A stretch of DNA of 64,000 nucleotides, from the NCBI GenBank assembly GCA_013399115.1, contig VXAA01003938.1:547776-611775 (forward strand), read 5' to 3'. The translations under genes and the position numbers were made by a program. This DNA is from Anseranas semipalmata. Its lineage: Eukaryota; Chordata; Aves; Anseriformes; Anseranatidae. Positions 1 through 12,100 of this stretch are shown one piece after another (the stretch's first letter is position 1; each line of letters starts with the position of its first letter). The notes under the pieces are model-generated. The model was not told the origin of the DNA. It did not search any database and was given only the letters and a program-made list of their open reading frames with translations.

Positions 1-9
1 TAGTCACAG
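1..9 (-). other. ENOX1: first bases of the ENOX1 3' UTR
   Basis: These nine bases follow the TGA stop on the minus strand. The rest of the 3' UTR and the polyadenylation site are outside the window. Confidence 0.85.
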
Positions 10-141
10 TCAGATAGTTTTAATTCCTTCAAAGGCACAAAACTTCCACCTCTTTTCCAGTGTTGCTCCTACACCAGTGAATTCTTGTTTAAACATGCGT
101 GGCAGTCTCATTAAAAGCATTTCTATCTCATTTGCAGAGAT
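10..141 (-). CDS. ENOX1: ENOX1 terminal coding exon with stop codon
   Basis: 132 bp are coding: 43 codons and TGA (bases 10-12). The peptide begins [20 protein letters not shown], continues [12 protein letters not shown] and ends [17 protein letters not shown] corresponds to the TGVGASL segment proposed as an adenine-nucleotide site in ENOX2. The acceptor is TTTCTGTCTTTCTCAG, a very strong pyrimidine tract. The last residue is Ile here; the human protein ends in Thr by my recollection. An open frame extends upstream into the intron but its Met is not the start. The 3' UTR continues beyond the left edge. Confidence 0.96.
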   Translation of the reverse strand: MSANEIEMLLMRLPRMFKQEFTGVGATLEKRWKFCAFEGIKTI

Positions 142-3100
142 CTGAGAAAGACAGAAAGGTAAAATTAAAGTGAGAAAACTGTCCTGTAGACTGGAAAGAG
201 GAAATAAGATAAAAAAAAAAAAAAAATCCAGGGCAGGTGAAAACAAAGACAACCATCATTATTATTTTTAACCTTAGTCTGACATGAATTTCCAGACTCC
301 AAGGCAAACGTAGATTTCTTGCAAGAATGATTCTGCTTTTTTAAGTGGAGTCCCGTTGCAAAAGAATGACAAGCTCTGTTGGGGCTGCAACCATATAGTG
401 TTGTACAAAGTCCATCTAAGAATGACACTTGCAGTACAGTTACGAGGAGAAGAAAGCCAACGGGACCTTATTCTTCCTTCTCATCCCCTGAGCTCTTGAA
501 TCCTTCACCACTCAGCTCCATCAGTTTTTCTCTTGCAAAAAAACTAACACAGAGGTGTCATTTTTAATCTGCTCACTTTTGTTACCTAGGGCTGACTATC
601 CCTGGAGCCGTCTTCCCCCAGTCTGGCCCAGTTCAGCAGTTCCAGATAAATGAGCAGTGAAGTTCCTGACTCAGCATGGCTCAGGATGTTTCTGTGGTCT
701 TGAAACCTTAATAACTGGTCACAGTCCTAATGGGAAAGATGCTCTAACTGCAGAAAACACTTTCACAAAGGCAACATTTCTGGTATAATCAGTAGAGAAG
801 TCAAGAAATGAATGGTCATGGAAAATGAACCATTCTATCTTGTAGCTACTTCTTTGAAAGTGATGGTCATGCAAGGGACAGTAAAGAAATGTATTGGTTC
901 TGCCTGTCATCCACAGGTATCTCCATGATTTAATAGACTTCTCTGGCAATGATGATATTTCTGCTTATTCATATTAGTAGGACACTTCCATGATGGAAAG
1001 TTTTATTTTCAAAGCAGTGTATAAGCATAGCATACACTAATTATACCTCATTACACCCAGAGGAAGTGAGAAAGTATCTATCACCTTTTATTTTTCCTGA
1101 AGAGGTTAGTGAGACAGAAAGATTAAATGATTTGTTAAGGTGGTGCTGAAAAATCTGTGTTGGAGGCAGTCAGTCTAGAGCCCCAAAGTAATCAGGTCCA
1201 TCTTTTACGTACTCTCATGGCAGTAATGGATAGCTGGTTACCTTTGGGTAATGTATCTGAGCTCTATAGTGAGCCCTCAGCCCACACGGGTATGCTGACC
1301 TTATCATTCCTGTTCAGGTGAGGAATGACAGGCTAACCATGGAAAGTAATTGAAATTAATCTCTGAGATTGCATCTCGGGATTGCGCTATTAAAAAGTAA
1401 TTTGTTGCTACAAGCAGTTACTTCCAAAGTAAACCAGTGAGGTCAAATTCTGCAGCTTGTGTTTATTATGCAGCAGGTAGGTCGAGTGGTAGCTGCAGGG
1501 GCTGGTACTTTGGCACCTCAGAGAGACCAAGACAATGCCCCATCCATCGCAAGTTAAAGGCTTGATCCTGGCAGTCTCGCAGAAGCCAATGGGCTACTCA
1601 CTGAGTAGAAATTCAAGGACAAGAGCCCATCAACACACACAAGGAGGGACTGCAGCAGCGAAGGGGGAGGCAGCTGAAGAGCTCAGCAGGCAGAAGCAAT
1701 GAGCAGCAGTGCTGGAGCCCAAGGAACTGGTATCCCAAATGATTGTTGTTGTCAGGCAAGAGAAAGAGAGCTGGAGTGGCCAGCGAGGGGGAAAAGCTGT
1801 TGAAACTTAGCCAAATGCTGTGTGCTAAGGAGAGACTTGAAGGATGACTGAGGAGATTGGGCAGACTGGGTGCTGCAGGAACTGTGGAGGAGGCACAGAA
1901 GAGCAAAGCAGACGAGGAAGGGCTGCAAAGGGCTGTGAAGCTCTGGTTACATTAGTGCTTGATAAAATCAGATTTTTTAAAATTTGAAATTCAGTAATTC
2001 CTCACCTTTTGCTACCATCCTCTTCTGCTACTCCTTTGTCTTTGTGGGTAACAATGGACTTTAAAGTACTACCAAACCTGAGCTGCCATGGCCTGAAGAT
2101 AATGCCTACAAACTCCATCATCCTTCCTCACTTCTCCATGCAACCTCTCTTATTTCCAAAGGGCTTCTAGCTCAGAATCTCCTCTGCTTTTAGAGGATCT
2201 GCTTTTAGAGGATCTCCTCTGCTTCACAGAAACAGAATAAGGATCCTCCAGAGGCACGAAGCACCCTATCAAAGCAGTTGGTGATTTTGGCTGTGGGTGG
2301 CATAGCTGGAGGAAGTCTTCAGGAACAAAACATTAACAGGATCAGTGGAGTTATGTCTAACAAGCACCACACAAGGAGTGCTGCTCACATACTGAGCCCA
2401 GGTGCACCTCAGGCTGCATCCTGACTCCATGTTGCAAGAAGATCTGGGCAAGCACCATAATCCCCATGTTCAGAAGAGATATTGGCAGATGTAGATCAGA
2501 GCTGTGGCTAATCAGAGGGTGACCCCTGCATCTACCAGGTATATCATGCAGTCTAGCATCTTGCAGAACCCTTATTTAGCACTGAGAGTAGCATTCACCT
2601 GATCAAAAGTGGCTATTTTACAGCTGAGATTCTCACCCTTGATTTGCTTAACATTCAGCAGAAAGAAATAGACACTTATGGGGCTTGATTAATCTCATCC
2701 TACAGCAGATATATAAAAGTCAAAGTATCTTTTTCTACAGGCTTGTATTGGCTATGGACTGTAGAAACTGATGTGTTAAGAAATACTTTTCATCCTATAG
2801 TGTGTTGGCCTCACGTATGTGTTGGCTACAGCTCTCTGAATTTAGCAATAGAGACAGACGATTCCTTTATGAGGCCCTCTTTGCTTCCACGTTGAGACAA
2901 AGGATATGTATGTTTCATGGTCCATTTATGTGTTCATGACAGCTCATGCTCAGTGTGACCCAAGACTAACAGCTTTTAGAGGAATAAGGAATCATCTCCT
3001 AAAATTCTGTACAGTTTAATGGCTGTAGCTACACCTGCCTCTTGTTCTGTTTTCTTTCTCCTCAGATGTATTTCAGGATCATGTATCATGAAATCAGCTG

Positions 3101-6100
3101 CTAGTCTTTGCCATTTAAAGCTCTGCTCTTCTTTGCTACAAAGAATAGCTAACCAGAGCAAGGCAAAGGACCTCAACACAAGTAGGTGTATTGTAATTTG
3201 CAAATGAATAAAGACCGCAAACCCCCAAGCCCCATATCCCATTATCTTTCTAATGGAAACACACGAAGAGTTTAACCTGCAGTAAAGAATAATACAGTAT
3301 TTCTATAGAGAAAACAGATTTTGATTAAATTTTTTTACCCTGGAGTCCAACTGCTGCATATAAGACCAAAGATATTCTATATTGGCTCCAAAAGGGTGGA
3401 CATGAAGAAATGTGGATATGATACCTGTATTAAAAACAAATGCACACAAATTATTGAAATTACCTCAGACAGTATATTGTTAAAATAAGCAAAATAATTC
3501 TGAATAGTCTGTTCTTGCAGGTTTTTCAGTATGAATTATGATTCCTATTTTTCTTGCACAACCCAATAAACATAAGAAAATGGCACATTTTTAATATAGT
3601 CATAATAACATGGTAAACACAATAGCTCATCTTCAGGAATGACAGCAGTTAGCAAGTAAGTGACCAAGATAATATACTGATGAATAAAGGAATTTCTAAA
3701 CAAAGGCTTGCTGGAAGCATTTCAACTACCAATTTTATGCTTGATTTACCAATATAAAATTGTGGATATTGTAATGGTAAAATTATTGCTTTTTTCCCCT
3801 TCACTGGATGCTCTGTTGTGAAAACGTTTCATATAATTGTGTCACAAACCACACTCCCTCAAATTTTTCTAGTAATTACACTGATGCTGGTTATGAAAAG
3901 TGTTTAATCCATATTACCCCTAACTGCTGCTGAAGAAAACACAAATCCTTTTTGACATATTTACTCATTTATTTTCTCTTAAAAGAGAGCTAGTTCTGTC
4001 TGTCTTCATTGTTGTTTACAGGATCGTTGTAAAAGGTATTGGAATAAAAGTGGTTTAGGAGGAGTTGGGATCTAAGTCTAGCGATTTTTTCTGCAGTGAA
4101 AATCAACCGAGAGTATAATAATGATGACCGGAGAAAACAAGATTTGGGGCATCAGAATTGCTATTAAAAGCACTATCCAATTTCTACTCTTCTAAACAAA
4201 CAGTGAAAATACAGAATGTCATGTGTGTTACTTACTGTTTGGGGAGAGTTGAACTGTAAGAATCAGAGCAAATATTTTCAGCTCTGTTTGGATGGGTTTC
4301 TTAGCTGAACCACCCTAGGGGAAGTTCCTTATATTTAAAGCATAAACACCAGGATTAAAAATGCTTACAATTGACAAAAATGGGTCACTGTATCTTGTGT
4401 ACTGCAGGCCATACTTCTTTCTTGATGCTGAATGAATTAGGATAATCTTGGATTTCAGTTTTCCCCAAATACTGGCTATGGTTGAAAATGATAAGTAAAA
4501 TTTAACTCATTTTAGACTGGCTTTGCAAGGAGCACCTTTTCCCCTCCCTTATTTTTCCAGTACCATTTACAAACTTCTGATCCTGCAAAGGGAAGGGCCT
4601 GTGTTTAATTTTATACTATGGCATGTCCTAGCAGCAGTTGTCTTCCTTGTGGTATGTGTGACCATAAGCTCACACACAAGAGCTCTTGAAGCAAAAGTCA
4701 AGACCCACCCATTTGGGTGGGTTGGCCAGAAATTCAATTTGTATTCAAATCATGTTTTACCAGTGGTATTGCATTTGTAATATGTGTGCCCAAGACTTTT
4801 CAGTTCAGATGTTCAAAGCTAGATCTTTCATGCAATGTAAAGAAAATGTCACTTGAAAATATTTTTCAGTTACAGAGTGGAGTTCCATGACAACTTTTTT
4901 AGTAATTTTGTTTTTCTTTTGTACTCTTCCTCTAAGACAATATTCAGTCTTGTGAAACATAGGCAAACATAATGAATGGGTGGAGGCAGGGCCCGTTCTC
5001 CCCGTGCCATGCTTGAACATGTCTCAGAGGAAGAGGTAACATAAATCCATCTTGAACAATCTTTTGCCTTTGATCTGTTACAATGAGCCAGTTGTGGGGA
5101 TTTTATGACCAGTAACACCTGGACTGAGACTACACTGTTTATCGGGGTGTGCCACCAGACAGTGGATAATACCCTCTTTGGGACACTGCCACCACTTGTT
5201 ACAGTCAAATAATGAGTGACTTAGAAAAGTTCTTTATTCTGTTCTTAAAATCTCATCCTTGCTACCCTTCTCATAGAATTTATCTGTCAAGAGATCAAAT
5301 ATCATTCATTATGATTAAAAGTTCCAAAATCTATAATAACAACCCAAATAAATTTAATTTATACATTTTTATTCATGCCACTGTTCCACATCTCACCAGC
5401 CACAAGGAAGTTTGCTGTTGTGTACTAAGCCCTTTAAACATTTAAATGCATTCTTCACTTTTAAATGACCTCTTTGGTCCAAACTGTCTGATTCCATGTC
5501 CTAGCAATAAACCAGCAACTTTCCTGGTGAATGAATTGCATTTAAACAAATTAAGGTGTTTGTGAAACTGTCCCCTGCATGGACACTGATGATTTTATGA
5601 AAGGACCAAACCAATGAAATGAAACAGAGTCTTTTAGGTCAGTGTTCTGGCAAATGGCAAGCATGCCTTAGACCTTTAGACCATGGGCCTTTAGGCTCCA
5701 GGAAAACCTGCCCCACTGAAACCAAATGCAAACCATGCACTGATGTAAGCAGGGCATATTCCCTCCAAGGACAGCATGGGCACCACTAGTATTTTTGTGT
5801 CCCTAAATGCTAGGTACAAGTCACCTGGCCCACTGCCTCTGAGCTTTAGTTTTTAGGTATTCTTAAAGAGTTTATTTCAAAGATTTTATTCTAGGTGAAG
5901 GATACAACAGTCCTTGTGGTATTCTTTATAAATATTCATATCGCTAATTCCCTCACCTAATGTCAAAAGCATAAATCTGGCTTGCTTAATACATCCAGTA
6001 CACATATTTTTGCTTGGTAGTTTGCTAATATTATTTCCATCCCTTTCTCCTTCACCATTTTGCCTAATAATCAGTTAACAAGTTATACAATTCTAGCCTG

Positions 6101-9100
6101 CTAAATCTTGATGTAAAGGAAATTTTCATACATTCATGCTACAATTCTAAAGGAAGACCCTCCTTTTATTAAAAAGGAGAATTTTTCAGAAAGGAAAATT
6201 ATTCAGAAAGTTCATTTGTATTTTAGGATTTCTCTGACTAAAAGCCAGTCTGAATCCAGATGAAAGACAAGAATCTCTCTCTTTTTTTTTTTTTTTTCAT
6301 TTATTAACGCAAACATGCATGCCAACACATATGCAGAACAAAAACTTACTAAAAGGCAGTTTGTTCTCAAAAAACTTAGTTTGGGTTATCTTACCTATTA
6401 ATAGTGCCTCTTTCTCTGATTTTAGACCTGGACTTCGTTTCTCTGAATTTTTTTCTCTGTCTTGGTTGACCAATGCTACTGTCAATACATTGATTTCCTA
6501 TAAAGTTTAAAAAACAAAACAGGTGGTCATGTAGATTTCATTTACTTCAATTAAACCTGTCTGCTTCCTTTTCAACTCTATAAGAAAGATAATTACTTTA
6601 ATTCACATCTAAAGACAAGACAATTATAAATAATCGATCTGTTTGCAGAATATTAAGACACTTTTTGAAGTACCTTTATGCCAAGAGCTGTCCAGAAGAC
6701 AAGTTTTGCTTATGGAGTACGTAATAACTTTGTTGCTAGTGCTTCTTCATTAGAACAGCTTGAAAGATGTGCTATACAGCGTGGAGATGGTCAGAAAATT
6801 CACTTTTTCTAGCTATTAAAGCTGTAAACAAAGACCGCCTCTAGGGAACATGGCTGGAAACATTCAGCTACAGCTATAAGAGTAAATTCAGCAGTCACTA
6901 GCAATGTTTCTAGCTACTAGAGCACAAGCATCTACCCTGCTATGGTGTTGGCCGCTGTCCCAGACAATTCCCAGGCACATTTTGGGGGTCAGCACATTTC
7001 AGAGACCGTTCCTATGCAACCACCTTGATTTGAGGACTGAGAGAGAGCCAGCCTTAAGGGCAAACTGGTCAAGGCTCCTGTTTTGAGCTCCATTTTCTGC
7101 AGTCAGGTGGCCCGAACCATCCAAATCTCAGCCAAGCTATCACATGCTAGATGCTCCATCAGAAGTACCCAGGCAGTTGTGACACAGATTGCTCTTCTCC
7201 TGGTCGTATGTTAAGTAAACAAATTATCTCTACTTCAGAGGCATGTAAGTGGCCTCAAAGTGCATTGCGCAATATTGGAGCATATACATGGGCTGTTTCC
7301 ATGGAGTGAGTGATATGCAGTAACTTGTTCCTTGGTGAGGCAGTGACTCACACTCCTGCATCTGCTCTGTGAAATGCTCAGCAGTTTCTTGCAAAACCAC
7401 AGAAGCAGAGATCATGGGGCTGCACATACGGTGGTATGAGGTGGGACCGTGCAGGAACAGTGCTCTTGTTCTGGCTGAGGGAGTCAAGGGGTGCTGCTAG
7501 CAGCTGGAAGTGGCACAGGACTGGGCAGCCTTAAATGCAAACAAATTTCACTATTTAATGAAATGATGCGGCCCATCTAAAATGTGCATTTGGGTGGTGC
7601 CTTGCTCCAAAATTCTTGGATAGAATTTTTGGCAATAAAAGAGAGACACTGGGTTTGGGTGGCTGTAGGGCATTTCTGGAGGTGTGAATAATCCACAGTA
7701 AAAAAAAAGAAAAGTGTCAAATATGCCTCTCTATAGATGAGTAAAGGCTTCGCAATCTGTAATATTGGTAAAAAGAGTCAGGCATTTCCTCAATCTCCCC
7801 ACCCCCACCCCCACCCCCAAAAAAACAGTGATGTATTCTGTGCTCTTTCTAGGCTGGCACCAAGGAGCAGCTGCCCGATACACAGTGCCTGATGGCTCAG
7901 ATGCGTCATGGGTTCAAATGTTCCCTCGTGTTGTGAAGTGGAACATGTTGCTATGTGCCAGCTAAGAAACTGTATGTGCATTTGAGTGACTGGACGTGTA
8001 TCCTTAGCCACTAGCAACAATGGACTCTGGTAGACCTTAGCCCAAGGTGAAAGAGGTGTGAGATGCATTGAGTGACCTTTGGTTTGCTGCAGTTGTAGCG
8101 GCCAACTGAGGCATGTCTCCTGGCCAGATATCTATGTATAGTTGTGTGCATGTGAGATACTGCACCTACACTGCCTTTCTAGTCAATAGAAATGAAATGA
8201 TAACTCTTTGGTCATATATTTTAGTTATTTACTTTATGCTGAGATAAATTGGACCTTAGAGATGCCTATTTTATTTTCCTCATTGGCTACAAAGGGAACC
8301 GTGTGGTACAGATTTAGACACCTACAGGTAGGAGAGTCAGCAGTTCAAGAGATGCAGTGATACTTCTTAAAATAATGGTGCACCTGAGCACTCTGGCAGC
8401 TACATCACCTTGACACCAATGCTCCTGTAGTGCTGTAATGCACAGGGCACATTATAGCAGCAGGAATATGCCCTAAATTGTCCAGCACTGCTAATTCCCC
8501 TCCAGCCACAGCCAAAGGCTAATGCAAATATTCTTCTGCTGCCAGCCAAGACATCTGAGAACAGCGAAAGAAAACCCAGGCAAGAAACAGAAATAAGGGA
8601 AGTGTTCATATGAATTTCTCCATAAGGGCAGCAATGACAAGGGGGTTACGGATCAGAAGAGCAGAGCTGGATGGCAGATTTCCTGATACTGCAGCAGAAT
8701 AGCAGAGCAACATATGCCACCAGAGCTTGTATAGGTTAAGATGTAACTTTTGACTCCATCAGAGATAGAAAAGCAGTCTAAAAATAACAATTCCTGTGAG
8801 GGGAATGAAAAAGCAGAGAGATGTGTATTTGATACAACAGGTCCCAAACACAACACACTAGCAGTTTCAGATGGGATTAGAAGTTTTGTCAAGCAGCAAG
8901 GCAGAGAAAGAAACTATATTCCCATTGGGAGCAATGAACAGATGGATTCTCATTTAATCTCTAGATTTGAGCCTGTGCAGAACATTTTGTATGATTTATA
9001 GGACAGTGTAAATGGATGCTAAAGGAAGTCACATCAAGTCTTCCTTAACTGTATGTTGGTATGGAGGATAAAAGAGTAAAAAATTGGTTATGGGGGAGCC

Positions 9101-12100
9101 TGAGGAAACTAAGAATGGTAAAGATAGCTACTCAGCAAAAGACTGGCATTAGAAAAATGTTGCAGGTTCTTGAAGGCTTGAAAAGGGGAGGCTTCTACCA
9201 TCCAGAACTGCCTGCCTCATAGAATATGATAAATTAGACAACCCTGATGTATTCAGCTTCCAAAATAACCTTTCACAGGCCGTTAGAAAATCCAGGGTGT
9301 TCATGGCCAGACAAAGGATGCAATAGGAATGCTGCTAGGAATTAATAGCAATTTGAGAGAAATGGGCACAGTTGTGTCTAAAAAAATTAGTGTGTAATTC
9401 ACTCAGAAACGAAGCTAATTATAGTACAAATGAAAACCTTTAGGTATCTGACCACACACTGGAGGTACAAATCTGGTACTCAAGAAGCCTCTACAACTTA
9501 TCCTCATGCGATTAATTTGTACATTTTTAGAGGTGCTACTTATGCCAGCCCAAGAAACAAGACTTTAAAGAGTACAAAGGTGAATGAGGCAATAACTAAC
9601 TGGGAACAAACAGCTAGGTCACCTCTCTGACATGAGAAAAAGCTACTGATTACTAGATGCCTGAGGAAAATTATTTAATACATACTACATTACAGTATTT
9701 CTGTTCTTTCCTGCAGACCATCCTTTATTTGGCAGATGATATTTTCTGAGGCCCTAAGCAGTCTCCTTCAGCAGGTTTCATTATAAAAGGAATATTTTGC
9801 TACCATCTGTCAGTTACTGCATTAAAGGAGAACACAGCTGAGCATGTGCAAAACCAATACTCATTAGAAGTGAAATGACCTTGCAGGAACTAAATACAGT
9901 ATGTGGAAGGCTTAATCCAGGTTAAATCACACCTGGAGACCATTAGGGATGTGGTCCTATTCATTATTCACAAATTATGTCAGGTATCGGAGAACATGGA
10001 GGCCCAACTTGATGATGACAGCTCCAGAGCTGCTCAGCATGGATGCAATCATTCTGTGTGATGCTCTTGCCACTGCCAGCTTGGAGCTTTTCCCTACAAA
10101 TGACACTTTCATCCTTCAGCAGATGATGAAAGGACATGGATTTCCCTCAGGGGCCCAACAAACCCTTTGATTTTGCAGTTACCCCTTGGCGTCAGCATTT
10201 TGATTCGGGGTTCCCTGCCTTTGAACCAGGGAGGGAAAGACAGAGAGCGAGTCTTTCTGGCAAACTTTCAGGAGAATTTGCTGAGGATGGCATAATAATA
10301 CTTTTCTCACATGGACTACTCATTTCCACAGGCAGACCTCTGGCACCACCACTGACATGGAGCTGATTGTGTTTACACTGTGGAGAGTTGTGCATGGCAG
10401 TTCTGGAACACGGATGTCTACCTTAGCTGTGTCCTGGCCATAAGGTGAGACAGAAGTTGAGTTTGCATCATCCTCTCATGCACCCTGGCTTCTTTTGGAA
10501 GCATTTACAGAGGCATGGCCAAGTGGAGTACTCCAAGAGGTGTCTGGTCTCACTGTCCACCATGGTCCACCATAGAGCAGCTGGGTCCTATGCTGTAGAC
10601 ACAGTAAATGAGAGCGTGATTCCTGAGAGAGCTGCATTGCTGGATGTAAACACAGAAGTCAGAAGTCCTGAAGAGTAGAGGAGATGTGGTGGGTCTCTGC
10701 AGAGGATAGTGGCAGGTACTGTGAGAATGAAAGGCTCACTCTGCAGTCCAGGGGACTAGAATATTAGAGAGCCCCAGATATTTCATCTGGATGAAATAGG
10801 TCTTTCAATCCTTCATTGCTTTCTTTTCCCCCCTGTGGGAATGTGTGATATTATATACAACATTCTCACACCAGACTTCACACATCGTCTATAAGGCAGT
10901 CTTGCACCAGTGCAAAGATGGCAAACAGAATACAAAATGTCCACTCTTGCCTAGGGTTTCTCTCTTTAGCAAAAAAATGATTCTCTTTAGCCTAGAAACT
11001 TCTGTGATTCTGAAAGCATCTGCTAGCCAGCATCCCTAAAAAAATGGGGGGAGTGTGGACTTGCCATTCCCCATAAAAACTGACCAAGAGCTGAGCAGGG
11101 CTTGAATGGCAGCTATCCTACCTGGAAGCTACTCCTTCCACTTCACCTGTTGTTCAGGACTCTGTATGAAAGGCAGAATACGGAATTTAATGAATGCGAC
11201 ATTGAAGACATCTGGCATGTGATCAGGATACAAATGACACATATCCAAAGAGCTGAGATACTGCTTCAACTATCTGGGTAATCCAAATGTTTGATAATTA
11301 CCTTTAAACCTAGGGGGAATGATTACTGTAGATTGTCTTCAAAGACCTTGTTCCCTTTGTTGCAGTATATGATATTTTGCAGAATTTTGTGGTGAAGGGG
11401 TAAGAACTATATTGTGCCTTCTGAAGGACATGTTAAAAAAGTCTGGAAGAGTTTGCAGGTCATGTTGACGTTTGTACAAAGCAAATTGTCTGCGTTTAGA
11501 ACAGTGGCAGGAGAAGGAAAGATAAGATGTTGGACACAGCAGGCACACACGAAATGATGTCAAATGTAGGGGATACACCACACTTTCTCATCAGCCAGGG
11601 GATTTCTGAGAGAAAATGAGTAGGAGGAGAAAAAGCTGTTTATCAGATATATAAGCAAAAATCTTGCAGGCTATTAACAGCAGGCCAGAGAGATGCTGTA
11701 AGCTTGAAAATGAAACGTAAATTTATGGTTTTGATAGAAGAAAAATCCATACACACACAATACCAAATCTGCAGTCCTTAAGCTCTTGAAAGGTGTACGT
11801 GTACCTGCTCTGAGTCCATAGAACTCAAGCTTAGATTTCAGAACTACTTGCCCAAACTCTGCTTGTTGATGGACATGTAGGTTTGGTGATTCCACTGCAA
11901 AGAGGAGTAGAAACTGGCCTACAACACAAAGAGTGTGTGATTTTCATTTATTTTCCTTTACCTGGGGATCTCTTAAAGTCTGGCATAGTTGCATCTGCTT
12001 TGCTGATCTTTTATTAAATTTACTTCAGACCCACATCTGAAAATTTTATCGTTTTGCTTTAACCTGAGAGGATCCTAACTCGATTTCCAATCAAGCGAAT

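Noticed and set aside
4870..5208. 112-codon minus-strand open frame in an ENOX1 intron
   Set aside because: Same strand as ENOX1 but no splice-site context and no match to the ENOX1 protein, which is fully accounted for by other exons.
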